A DNA stretch of 64,000 bases from Saposhnikovia divaricata. Lineage: Eukaryota > Streptophyta > Magnoliopsida > Apiales > Apiaceae. A program made the translations under genes and the position numbers. Numbering within the stretch: position 1 is the first letter of the stretch; each line of letters opens with the position of its first letter. The notes under the pieces are model-generated. The model searched no databases, was not told the origin of the DNA, and saw only the letters and a list, made by a program, of their open reading frames with translations. Shown piece by piece: positions 11,976-23,257 of the stretch. Location: positions 50,651,546-50,715,545 of the forward strand of contig CM071600.1 of the NCBI GenBank assembly GCA_036435485.1, given 5' to 3'.

Positions 11976-14302
11976 TAATTTGGTGGATGAATAGTGATTT
12001 TGTAAGTTGGAAAACTTTTCACGCCACCCTATGTACGGGACGTGATATGGATGTTTCGAAGTCATATTAGTAATACGCGGAGGAAATAAGTGAATGCAGA
12101 GACGATCGGAATTCAGAAATTCCAAATTCTTTTTCGGTATAATATTTGACCGGACAGTGGATTAAATATTATTATAATCCAAGAATTGAGATATTAACTT
12201 TGAGGATTTGATATTTTGGGATGTTATTATATCTGATTTAAGAATGAAGGTAGGAAACCACTGAGGCAGTGAAACAAGCGTTCTAGAAACCGCTAAAACG
12301 TTATAACGTGATTAATCAATAAAGCGAACGAATCCTAGATTACGGATTAAGTTCGTATCGAGATTAAATATCCTACATGGTCATCACGAGGATTATATTA
12401 AGGATTGGGGAAGGTATTATGAATATCGAGAAATTTCCCGGTAAACCCTAGAGGTGAAACTACTTAGTTATTCGCCCGAACGATCAATCGAAACGAGCAA
12501 TAACCGGACAAAAGAAACAAGCAGTGGAGGCAAGAGTCATGCATAAGCTACTAGATAAATATCTAGCAACCAAGTGGGCTAAGTAACTAGCATGTTAAGG
12601 ATTGAACTAGTAGTTAGCCAAATCAAACTCTAGTTAGCCATAAATCAATCCAAGTGCTACACATGCTTTCAAATCTCACCATTCATTCCAAAAGCACTTT
12701 AATAAGGTAAAAAGAGATGAGATATCATCCAAGGCTCATCACTTTATGAATTATTATCAAAACAACCAAGCAAACACAAAGAACTCTCCATTTTCCTTTC
12801 TTCCTTGAAAAATTCTGCCAAGGTGCTAGAAGTAAGGCTTCCAACCATCATTTGATCTTGAAATATTTATGGTGAGTACTTCATATCATAGCTTAGATCC
12901 CCTAGAAATTTCAGCTTCAAATTCATCTTTTTCCATTTTCAAATAAATCATCAAAGATGATGATGAATAGTGTTTTCAAGAACTAATCTTTGTTTTTCTT
13001 GTTTTCATGGTTGATCCTAGCTAACTTAAGGCTATCCAAGGACCATACCAAGATTTGTGAGGCTAGTACATACTCCAAGGAAGGTATAAGAATTGAAAAC
13101 CCTAGATCTACTTTGAGTTTTAAGCATGTTCTTGATGGATCTAGCTTAGTTATGATTATGTTCATGTTATAAGCATGCTTAGTTAGTGATTTAGTGATTT
13201 GATTAACATGATGATTTTGATGCTAAGATCAGTAGCTTCTGGACTTGTTGAGATGCTTATTATGTGTATAAGTTGTTTAGATGCCCGGTGTGGTTTGGGT
13301 TGTTGATTACGATTTATGGAACGTCCGATTTATAGCCGTCGTAATGCCTGATTTTTGTTAACCTTAAGAAATCGTGTTTGACAGTAGCCATAATTCACTT
13401 TCCAGTATCATGTTCTGCCATGGCAAGCTAGATCATGTTATAAGATTCGTTTTGATATAAAGATCATGTGAAACGGACTTACGGTTTAGGAATTATGGCC
13501 AATTCACTAAAAGACGTTCGAAACCGTAAGTACGAGTTCGTTATTAAAATTGAACCCTCGTAGAATACGTAAGTCAGTGGCGAATCTTGGTAATTAAATA
13601 CTAGAGGTAAAAAGGAAGGTGTGAGAGAAAACCTCATGTGAAATGGATCGTTTTCCGATTTTATAAAAATGTTCGAATCAAAGTTAATCGCAAACGAACC
13701 CCTAAAAACCCGCTTGATTATAACTTCGGTAAAACACTTAGAAAACGGGTGATAAAACTCGGAGCATAATATTGATTTGCAACTATCGACTTTAGAACTT
13801 GTATGACTTAAGTATGTCCCAAGTGTAAGTACAATGACATGTCGTATTAACGAACGAATGTCGGGTCGGATCGATGATAAAAGGAATCCACTAAAAGGGG
13901 TATAACGAGATAACTCGAGAACGTGTTTCGATTTAAGTATAACTTAACTTTTAAGATGTTAAGTGATTAATCCCGAATGCCTTGGCTATTTATAGATCAC
14001 CAAGCTGACTCGGGACCCGCTACCACTACCCCTTACCGTACTCGACTACCAGGCAAGTTTCAATTCCCTTCTTTTAGGCTGTTGTTGTGATTGAATATAT
14101 ATATATGTTTTCTGTTGTACATATGCCATAGCATGCATGCCTACTTTCAAGTTATATCATTATGCTTGTTCCCTGATTGTTTATTGGCTTATAAATTAGA
14201 CAGCTAACGTATCAATTATAAGCCGGTTATTGTAAGACCCTCAGAGAAGGGTGTATATATCTTATTCATCAACTATAGACCGGGAGTCAATATTTCTTGA
14301 TA

Positions 14303-15003
14303 TATCAAGGTTACCTCGAAGGAAAATATTTAAGTAAATATTTTCCCTTATTCGGGTGACGAATATTATTTGAATATTCGTTCGAGATTATTTATTTAAC
14401 GATCCTTACTTCAAATAATTATTTGAACGTAACCATTCGACGAATAATATTTCTCAATATTCATTCAGAGTCGAATTGATTATCGATTATTATTTCGAAT
14501 ATTCTTCTAAAGATGAGACTACTAAATGAATATTATTTGAATATTCATTTAGAATATTATTTTATTAAATAAATATTACTTTTGAAAATTCATTTAAGAT
14601 ATTAATTACTTGATGAATATTATTTTAAATATTCATCTGAAGCCTGATTTATTTATCGAATATTATCTCGAATATTCCTTTAGGGCTTGGATTACTAAAT
14701 GAATATTACCTGATATTCATTTAGAATATTATTCATTAAATGAATATTACTATTTGAATATTCATTTAAATTCCTAATTAATTATGAATATTATCTTAAG
14801 TATTCCTTTCAGGCCCTATTAATTAATGAATATTATTTTGAATATTCATTTAAATATTTATTTATTCAATAAATATTCTCCTAATGTTTCACCAGGGATT
14901 ATTTTGAGAAATACCCTGATTAAAGATATCCTTTAATATTCTTAAATATTCTTTAAATATTTTTAATTCAATAAATATTCTCTGAATATTTATTTCATAC
15001 TTA
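14303..15003 (+). repeat. AT-rich palindrome cluster in the 3' LTR
   Basis: Near-identical to 3860-4560, with single-base changes such as CGGGCGACG to CGGGTGACG just before it. Confidence 0.65.
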
Positions 15004-16368
15004 GAATAACTTCAATAAGGTTTATCTTCTTCGATTATTACAGAAAATACCTCGGAGTCATATTATTATTAATCTTATATCAAGAAAGGTTCTCAGACAT
15101 CATTCTTCTTTGAGTCTACCTCTCTAATAATAAGGGAACCTTACTTGGAAAATGTTATTTATCTTGTCGACTTCCCGGTCATAGAGTATTCTCTTCACTC
15201 GCAACTCGGGTGCTGTTGACTTATTAAGTCGTTGTTTACCTTCTCATCTTTCGAGGGGTAAGATTGTTGGAACAAGTTGATATTCGATACCAAGCCACAG
15301 CTTGGAAGTTATTGGTGAATTTTCCTTTCCAACTAGATACGACTACCTTGTAGAGTCTTATCAACAAGTATTATACTTGGGGAAAGGGGGACGAACGTTA
15401 CATTCAGAATCATGAATTCTATTTGAACTAGGAGTCGTGTAAGAGGCCGAGTAGCGCCGGTCCATCCCCTTTGGCCCAACCGTTGGCCGGGGAGAGCTAG
15501 TAAGGCGGTAGACAAGTAAAGCCGTCAGTTCTTCCTTCTACCGGTAGTAAATCTAATTTGAGTTGTACGATCTCGACTGATCATCAAGATTGGAACAGCG
15601 GGCGCGGTGAATACTCCATCATTGGTTCATCATCCAAACTTATTTATTTCCTGCAACATGATTATTGTTGGCAGAGCTGGAAAAGTGTTCATAACTGGAA
15701 TTGCAATCTTTTCATGCAAGTTCCTCTTTTTAATGACAATGAGAATATCTCGCTTACTTCTGATGTAGCAGATATTTCTACAAACAAATACTTTGAGTTA
15801 CCTGGTAACTTCATCCTTTATATTATACTGGCAATAACCTCATCAATGCATGGCATATGGTTTCAAAGGATATTTTGAACTGCTGTATATATGTATCACT
15901 GTTCAGTTATATTATTGTTGGTGGGCTTTCGCTCACCCTTGCTTTGTTCATATTATGTCACAACAACAGCTAGGACAGATGGCTCGCATCAGGCGCACTC
16001 GGCGCAAGCGGGTTACCCGACCCACCGGACTCCCCGTTGAGATGCTAGCCGCCATTGCTGAGGTAGCATAGTTTGACAGCTTTTGTTTCCTGTTTAACTA
16101 TATGTATAATTAATGTAATCAACGGCAAAACTGTTAAACTTATGATGTTATCCTTTTGGGATTGTAATAACGTTTATTCGTAACCCTTTAATGTAAGACT
16201 TATTTCAATTTCATCTTTGGGACTATAACTGTTGTGCGTGTGAGTGGATATTATTGTGGGGTCACAGCATGTGATTTATTTATTGTGGACTCAAGTCAAG
16301 TATTATTAATGGATGTAAGACCGTAACCACCAGATCCCTGACCCCGGATCTGGGGGTGTTACATTTGT

Positions 16369-17229
16369 ATTCTAATAAAAACAGGAAGGCTGGGATTCAA
16401 GAATGCTACGAATTAAGGGAATAAAAAAAACAAGAAATTAAATACTGAAACTAAATGAAATATTTTTTTATTTTTTTTTGAAAATTAAGTACGAAAATAA
16501 AGGGGTAAACTATGAAAAAGTGAAATTTAAATTTAAAACAAGAATTTGGAATTTAATGGCCCACAATAAAATTGAGATTTTTAAAGGGGCAAAATTACGA
16601 ATTAAAACTACGAACAAGAAAATAAAGTTTCATTATTTTCAACCCCAAGTGGTTAGCAACGGGATTTACGAAAATAACGAAACAAGGCAACAATAACGAA
16701 AGAGCAAGAAAAGAAATAAAGAAAATAAAAATTGCATTAATTATAATAGGGGTGTTTACAAGATTTGAAACTAAGAAAAGAAATACAAGAAAATAAAACT
16801 ACCCTAAAATCTAAGTTACTAAATACAAGGGGGGTGAGGGGGTATTTATAGGATAGAAATTAGGGTTAAGGGGGGTGTTGGGTAAATCCCCACCATACAT
16901 TTGGGTTGTGTGGTGGTGAAATCCTAGCCATCTATTTGTTTCCTTCCCCCTTAAGCTTTGAAGAGTTGATCTTGGCCATACACTTTGCTAATGTGTTGGG
17001 ATGATCTCCACCTTCCACTTGTCTTGAAATATTCCTTTTGCTCCAAGCTCCTAATTCTTTTCCTTCTTTCATTTTTGGTCCTTTTTCTTCCTCTTTTTCC
17101 CTTCCTTGCACTTTATTTATTTATTTTGTCATTTCTTTATTTATTTACGATTTTCCTGAAATGTAACAAAATAAAATATTAAAACATGAGTTCAAGCAAT
17201 AAATAGGTAGATAAAATATGCACTTATCA
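16369..17229 (-). repeat. Right part of the 3' LTR of the Athila-type element
   Basis: It resumes the LTR immediately after the second copy of TTTGT and ends in CACTTATCA. A minus-strand TATAAATA lies at 16843-16850. Together with 62-1193 it makes 1993 bp, against 2017 bp for the intact partner. Confidence 0.88.
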
Positions 17230-17245
17230 AATGCCCCCATACCTA
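17230..17245 (-). other. Polypurine tract of the Athila-type element
   Basis: The minus strand reads GGTATGGGGGCATT directly before the LTR start TGATAAG. This is the expected plus-strand DNA primer position. Confidence 0.65.
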
Positions 17246-19131
17246 TCTTTTGCTCGTCCTCGAGGAAAATAAAAACAAAATGAAAATCTAGATGCAAAGT
17301 CCTATACTCCTTTTCGTAGGTGTGACGGTTGCATTTGGCATATGCAACAAGCCCTTTAAACCCCTAGGCAGCCCTAATGGACGAGTGAGGTCTCGTGAGG
17401 GCCTATAGTGAATGTACCCACAAAATCCATCTAGTTTGTATAAAAGATCACATGGCAATGCACACCACACATACATGTCCTCTCATGATACATCAACTTA
17501 AGAATCAAAATGAAGTTGCAAAGTCTTGGTGTGGAAAGTGCAAGGATTCACGTAGTCTACTCAAAGAACCATGCAAGAGTGATTATAAGTTCATGTCAAG
17601 TGCAAAAATTATTGGTAACCATGCTAAGTCTACAAGGGCACACCTCAGAGTCAAAACTTGAGATCTCATATGCAAAACAAGCAATACCTCACATTTCACT
17701 CACAAAAGAATATTCACTCAAGAACAAGGGTAAGTGTATCACTCAATTCCAACAAAATCAAATGCATGCTTGACACTTGGTATCATCCCAACTTAAATCA
17801 CAACATACATTAATAATGATAATCAAAAGGTCTTTATTAGGGTTGTAATGGGGCTAGGGGCAAGGTATGTCAAGAAAGGCCAAAGTAAGGTGAAGTGTCA
17901 AAAGCTAGTAGTCACCATGAATATTATGCACAACACCAAACTTCCTCCCCACACAATTTATTTTTATTTTCAACAAAAAGCCTTGAATAGTCGAATGAAG
18001 GAGGATTACAAAAACATAAGTATGCTCTCATATGTAAATTTTTTTTCATTTTTTTCTCTTTTTTTTTTCCATTTTTTTCTTTTTTTTCATTTCTTCATTT
18101 TTTTTTCTTTATTCATTTTTATTTATGAGAGCTAAGATAAATGTAACAATAATCCTCACTTAGATTTAACTTGAACATCGACTAGCAAGATAACAACAAA
18201 TATTCCCTCGAAAGTTATGAACAATAGTAAACCCTATTTCATACACCTTATTGCTCCCTCAAGTTCCTACTAGCCTTTGACAAAATGGGATCAAGAATAC
18301 GTAAGGCTAAACAAGAAAAAGGTCTTAGGCGAGTAATGTGGTGTGTCACCGAAAGGAAATGATTAGGCTCAAAGGGTTAACTAATTGATCATATAAGAAT
18401 GGTGTGGATAATTTGGAAATATAGGTTATTCCTAAGTGCCTTTATCATTTTATCATCAATTAATGTCATGTATTTCAAGAAGGAACTCAAACAAGTGCTA
18501 GCGATGCAAATGACAAGTGGACACTCAAGCAAACGAATATAAATGCAAAAGATGTGCATATAGGCTCAAAACTCACTTGGTGTGGTAGAACATAATCAAT
18601 CTCAAGTAATGGTATCCTCAATGCACCTACTTGTACTCAAAGCATGAAGACCAAATCATCTTACACCTAATCATGTCCTTCTAATTTCATGCACAATTCA
18701 ATTAAGTCTACTAGCTTCACCTTGCTAGTGTAAGTGTGTGAACAAGAACTTTAGCAAATCACTTATCAAACAAAAGCTAATGGATCATAAGATTATCATA
18801 GCATGCAAGGGTGCATCAAGCAACTAGCAATCAATTAACAAGACTAGAATACGAAAAGAACTCTTTTTGATTTTTTTGATTTTTTAATTTTTTTGGATTT
18901 TTCAATTTTTACTATTTACACTAAAAACCCTCCCCCATACCTAAGTCATGCATTGTCCTCAATGTATGCAAATGCAAGAGAAATGAGAAAGAAGAAAGGT
19001 GAGGAAATACCTGATAAGGGATGACGGAGACTGAAAACTTCTAAAAATTACAAGAGAAAACAACTCACACACGCACACACTCCTCCCTCATACCTATCTT
19101 ACACGAGGGGAGGCAAAAGAATAAAACCGAG
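17230..19131 (-). other. Athila 3' untranslated region without polymerase
   Basis: This 1.9-kb stretch between the gag-protease stop and the 3' LTR should hold RT, RNase H and integrase in a complete element. I see only short frames, T-rich homopolymers near 18030-18120 and 18865-18910, and no catalytic motif. It ends with the polypurine tract. Confidence 0.6.
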
Positions 19132-22100
19132 TCAGCCGATGCCGGTAGGAAAATTCGGGTGCAACTTTGAGAAAATAACAAGAAATTTGTGAAAATTTTT
19201 ATTAGCACAGATTTTCTCAATTAATATTGAATCATTCAACCCTAAAGAGCAATTGTCACTAATGTTCTCCCTAAACAAACTTAAGGCTTCTTTATTTTGT
19301 TTAAGCAAATTAGAGATAATGAAAGTCTGGTTAGGGTTAGAATCACTAGGAATAACATGAGACAAGGGTTCCTCTTTCCCTAACGGCTGTTGATCAAATT
19401 CGGGATGATAAAGAGTTAAGGCAATTGCGGGTGGTGTACCCACGGAACTCGTAAGAACAGAAGTGTGAAGAACGGGCTCACTACAAACAACCTCGGGTTG
19501 GGTCTCATACTTGGAACGATTTTCTAATAAATCCCCTAAGAACTCACCGAATGTAGGTGGTTCACCAACGGGACTTTTGACAATGGATTCAACAATAGCA
19601 TCCTCGGGTTTGGTCTCCCACGGGGAACAAATGTCGTCCAACTCCCTCAACATCTCCTCCGAGGTCATATCTCTTAGCGAATCAACATACTCTTGGTTAG
19701 ACTCATGGTTGACTTGGAAATCCTCTTTGAGAAGAGACTCAATCTCACTATCCGCAAGGTTAGACCAATTAACAATGTCATCAACAAGATTAACCGCTAT
19801 TGGTTGCTCGTAAAGCTCGTTGGGTTCTTTTCCGGCATTAAATATGTTAAGGTTAATTGTCATATTACCAAAGGTGGGTTTCATCGAACCATCCCTACAA
19901 TTAATCAAGGCATTGGATGTAGCAAGAAAAGGTCGTCCTAGAATAATCGGGATTTGGTTCTTAGGATTCGTGACGGGTTGGGTCTCAAGGACAACAAAGT
20001 CAACCGGAAAGATGAATTCACCAACCTTAATTAGCACATCCTCAATTATTCCCTTAGGCATTTTGACAGAACGATCGGCTAATTGAAGGGTCATATTCGT
20101 TTGCTTCAGCTCACCTAACCCTAGGGCTTGGTAGACAGAAAATGGAAGGAGATTGACGCTAGCACCTAAGTCGAGTAAAGCTTTATCCACGAAAGTATTG
20201 CCTATGACACATGAAATAGTAGGACAACCGGGGTCCTTATATTTCACAGGAATTTGATTTGAAAGAATTGAACTGACATGAGATGTCAAAAAGGCTTTCT
20301 TAGGAACGTGGGTGGATCGCTTGTGAGTACATAAATCTTTTAGACACTTGGCATACGAAGGAATTTGTTGAATGGAATCTAAAAGAGGAATGTTAATCTC
20401 GACTTGTTTGAAAACTTCCATAATCTTCTCTACTTGAGTTGACTGTTTGGGAGGGATGAGTCGTTGGGGATAAGGAGCTTTAGGCTTAAAGACTCGTTCG
20501 TTAGACACATCGGGAAGAGAAGTGGAAAGTGGAACGATATTCGAAGATTTGTTAGGTGGTGAGGATGATTTAAGAGAAGAATTTGATGACTCGGGAGTGG
20601 ATTTCGATGATGAAGGTTCGAGTGGTGAAGGTGTGGGAATAGCTGACTCGAGAGGTTCGGAAGTTGGAGTAGGGTTCGGCTCAAAATTTGACTCTTCTTC
20701 TTCTTCTTCTTCCTTGGAAGACTCGACACCTACTTGATTATTAACTTGGTTTCCCGACCTAAGAGAGATGATAGCATTGACATTTTCGTGAGGTCTTTGG
20801 TTGAGAGGGAATTTAGGGTTTACCTCTGGTTGACTCGGGAACTTATTCTTCTCTCGCTCACACATGGCGTTGGCTAATTGACTCACTTGGACCTCTAACT
20901 TAGATAAGGCTTGAGTACTAGCATTTAAAATTTGCCTATCTTGAGTCATGGTTTGCATGAAGGTCTGTTGAGATTGAGCCAAATTAGCCGTTGATTTTAA
21001 AAGCGCATCAAGAGTCTTTTCCAAAGAAGCAATTCTCTTATCCGACTCATTAAAGCCGGGTGGGTGGGCGGGTGCTTGATTTGGATAAGAAGGTTGAGTC
21101 GGATAAGGACCGAGATTTTGAGTAGGGTTTGGAAAGGGACCTTGATTTGGAGTCGAGAAAGAATTTTGATTAGGCCTTTGAAAAGATGGAGTATTTTGAA
21201 ACGGAGGTTGAAAAGAAGATGACGGAGCTTGGTAGCTTTGCCCTTGATTCCACGAGAAGTTCGGGTGATTCCTCCACCCGGGATTATAAGTAGGAGCAAA
21301 CGGATCGTTCCTAGTGGGTGGTTGAGACACCGCATTAACTTGATCAAAAGCGGGATAGTCCGAAAAACCTTGATTAAAATTAGGGCACATAGACACATTT
21401 GAGGGGGCCTTACTAGTTTCTAGGGCTTCGAGTCTCCTAGTTAGAGTGGCTAATTTGGCATCGGTTGCAATTGAACTCCCAATCGAATGCAAACCCTTAG
21501 ATGAACTAGACGACTCATTATACTTGTTAGGTTCCCTAGTAGACTCCCACAACATGGTCTTCTCGGCTAATTCTTCGAAAAATTTCCAACCCTCGTCCTC
21601 ATCTTTCTCCATGAACTTTCCTTGGCACATAGATTCCAACAACGCGGTTGTTGGTCCATCTAAGGCCTCATAAACGATCTTACAAAGCCTCCATTTTTCT
21701 ATTCCGTGGTGGGGGCATTGTGATAAAAGATTTTTGAAACGATCATATTTCCAAAAAGACTCATTTTCCTTTTGATGAAATTGATTTATCTCGTTTGTAA
21801 TTCTTGTAGTCTTATGGTTTGAAAAATATTTTTTAAGAAAAATTACCACAAATCCCTCCCACGTGGAAATAGAATTAACCGGTAGGCTATACAACCATTT
21901 CTTAGCATTTTCTTTAAGCGCAAAATTAATGAGTCTTAGCCTAATCGAGTCCTCGGTTAATTGTTGGAGCTTTTGTAAGGCACAAACCTCCTCAAATTCA
22001 TGGAGAAAGAGATACGGGTCCTCACCCTCGCTCCCGTTAAATTTAGGTAACATACTGATGTGGTGAGCTTTAATTTCAAAATTATTACCATTAACGGGAG

Positions 22101-22326
22101 GAAGGGTGATACACGAAGGTTGGGCGGAACGAGTAGGATAGCAACGGTCCCTAAGAGACATGGCCATGTTTACTACGGGTTCGGAATAATCTAAAGACTC
22201 GGAATTAGACGATGAAGAAGTCTCGAAAGATCTCACTAGTCTAGAAGAATTATCCCTAATCCACGTAGTTCGCATAAACCACAAAAGGAAACACGTAGCA
22301 AGTAAGTGCGATAAATTAAAACACAC
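19132..22326 (-). CDS. Athila-type Gag-protease polyprotein, open, 1064 aa
   Basis: This long open frame encodes the structural Gag and a retroviral-type aspartic protease. The true start may be the MAMSLRDRCYP methionine about 53 residues in, because the preceding part is an atypical hydrophobic stretch. Residues about 90-300 hold the Athila Gag core (ISMLPKFNGSEGEDPYLFLH, WLYSLPVNSISTWEGF, ESMCQGKFM). A proline-, glutamine- and serine-rich linker follows, with an acidic run. The protease lies near residues 710-820 with DLGASVNLLP, its aspartate at residue 719, and IILGRPFLATSNALI. The last 230 residues resemble no RT, and the frame stops at 19132. Gag with protease but without polymerase suggests a non-autonomous subfamily. 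Confidence 0.85.
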   Translation of the reverse strand: MCFNLSHLLATCFLLWFMRTTWIRDNSSRLVRSFETSSSSNSESLDYSEPVVNMAMSLRDRCYPTRSAQPSCITLPPVNGNNFEIKAHHISMLPKFNGSEGEDPYLFLHEFEEVCALQKLQQLTEDSIRLRLINFALKENAKKWLYSLPVNSISTWEGFVVIFLKKYFSNHKTTRITNEINQFHQKENESFWKYDRFKNLLSQCPHHGIEKWRLCKIVYEALDGPTTALLESMCQGKFMEKDEDEGWKFFEELAEKTMLWESTREPNKYNESSSSSKGLHSIGSSIATDAKLATLTRRLEALETSKAPSNVSMCPNFNQGFSDYPAFDQVNAVSQPPTRNDPFAPTYNPGWRNHPNFSWNQGQSYQAPSSSFQPPFQNTPSFQRPNQNSFSTPNQGPFPNPTQNLGPYPTQPSYPNQAPAHPPGFNESDKRIASLEKTLDALLKSTANLAQSQQTFMQTMTQDRQILNASTQALSKLEVQVSQLANAMCEREKNKFPSQPEVNPKFPLNQRPHENVNAIISLRSGNQVNNQVGVESSKEEEEEEESNFEPNPTPTSEPLESAIPTPSPLEPSSSKSTPESSNSSLKSSSPPNKSSNIVPLSTSLPDVSNERVFKPKAPYPQRLIPPKQSTQVEKIMEVFKQVEINIPLLDSIQQIPSYAKCLKDLCTHKRSTHVPKKAFLTSHVSSILSNQIPVKYKDPGCPTISCVIGNTFVDKALLDLGASVNLLPFSVYQALGLGELKQTNMTLQLADRSVKMPKGIIEDVLIKVGEFIFPVDFVVLETQPVTNPKNQIPIILGRPFLATSNALINCRDGSMKPTFGNMTINLNIFNAGKEPNELYEQPIAVNLVDDIVNWSNLADSEIESLLKEDFQVNHESNQEYVDSLRDMTSEEMLRELDDICSPWETKPEDAIVESIVKSPVGEPPTFGEFLGDLLENRSKYETQPEVVCSEPVLHTSVLTSSVGTPPAIALTLYHPEFDQQPLGKEEPLSHVIPSDSNPNQTFIISNLLKQNKEALSLFRENISDNCSLGLNDSILIEKICANKNFHKFLVIFSKLHPNFPTGIG

Positions 22327-23232
22327 AAAAAGAAAGGGTGTAAAATTAAAAGAAAAATCCTAAACCTAGGGTTCCCTAATAAAATAACTAGACCTTGCTC
22401 CTAACCGTAAGGGCTACCAAAAACTAGGTAAATCAATAATTATTCGAACCGGCTTGGCCAGGTAGGTGCAAGCATTGCCAAGAGGCTAAACACCAACCTA
22501 GACACCAAACCTTAATTGGCCAGGTCAGCTTTCGCTTTCCTAGACACCAAAAAGTAAGAATAATTAAAGATTACTTCGTTTCTTAAGCACCTTCCTAATT
22601 GAGCGCGAAATCCTAGGGGCCAAGTCTAATTAATTTTATTAAAAGGCTAGGGAATGCAAAATGAGGAATTAAATGGTTTTTGGGCTAAGGAAAGAGTGAT
22701 GAAATCCCTTCCCTTATCTTGTAGAGGCTTTGCCCTTAATGTTTATTTACAAAATAATGCAACAAACAATGATATATACAAAAATTATAAACAAATATGG
22801 ATGCTTACACTACGTGATTTAATCTAAAGAAAGAAAGAAATTTAACGTACCTTGGGGTCCTCCAGCGATCACCACAATTATAGGTACGAAAAATTAAAAA
22901 CAAGAAAATAAAAATCTAGATGATGTGCCCTAAGTGATTAAATGCATGATGCAACAATTATGTATTTACAACTAATTTTTTTGGATTTTTGTATTTTCAA
23001 TTTTTTTGTGATTTTTTAATTTTTTTGATTTTTTTGTATTTTTCTAAAAATAAAAAGGGCGAAAAGAGTGAGATACGGTTACCGAAGCTTGCTTTCCATA
23101 AATTCCAATTTTTCCACGCTTCGTTGAGAAGAGTTCCGAAATCTCAAGTTTTCCTAAAAAGAACAAAATAAAAATAAGACAAGAAATAAAATTAACTCGA
23201 AAAATTAAAAATTAAGGCGCGAAAAATAATTA
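22327..23232 (-). other. Athila untranslated leader
   Basis: About 0.9 kb lies between primer site and gag. It contains T-rich runs near 22978-23045 and no convincing reading frame. Confidence 0.6.
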
Positions 23233-23251
23233 GTCCCCGGCAGCGGCGCCA
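23233..23251 (-). other. Primer-binding site of the Athila-type element (tRNA-Asp type)
   Basis: The minus strand reads TGGCGCCGCTGCCGGGGAC a few bases after the LTR end. This is close to the complement of the plant tRNA-Asp 3' end that is usual for Athila elements. It fixes both the strand and the LTR end. Confidence 0.85.
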
Positions 23252-23257
23252 AAAACT

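Larger units (their letters stand above)
1194..16363 (+). mobile_element. Tekay-like Ty3/gypsy element with 4.7-kb LTRs and decayed interior
   Basis: The direct LTRs (1194-5920 and 11568-16363) begin TGTAAGAACC and end GGGTGTTACA. A 5-bp target duplication TTTGT flanks them (1189-1193 and 16364-16368). The same locus without insertion is visible at 24392-24400. An iMet primer site follows the left LTR and a purine tract precedes the right one, so it reads on the plus strand. LTR ends, LTR length and primer fit the Tekay/Del chromovirus group. The 5.6-kb interior has only short broken remnants of RNase H and integrase. Confidence 0.87.
11568..16363 (+). repeat. 3' LTR of the Tekay-like element
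   Basis: 4796 bp, nearly identical to 1194-5920. It keeps eight copies of the ACGTGCATAGTG repeat where the 5' LTR has six. It also keeps the segment around 11799-11830 that the 5' LTR has lost. Confidence 0.9.

Noticed and set aside
17230..19131. Env-like ORF of Athila
   Set aside because: No open frame of suitable size, no signal peptide and no membrane segments were found. Only T-rich hydrophobic runs are present.
20430..20737. Frames overlapping Athila gag on either strand
   Set aside because: They are shadows of the long gag-protease frame over its serine and glutamate repeats.
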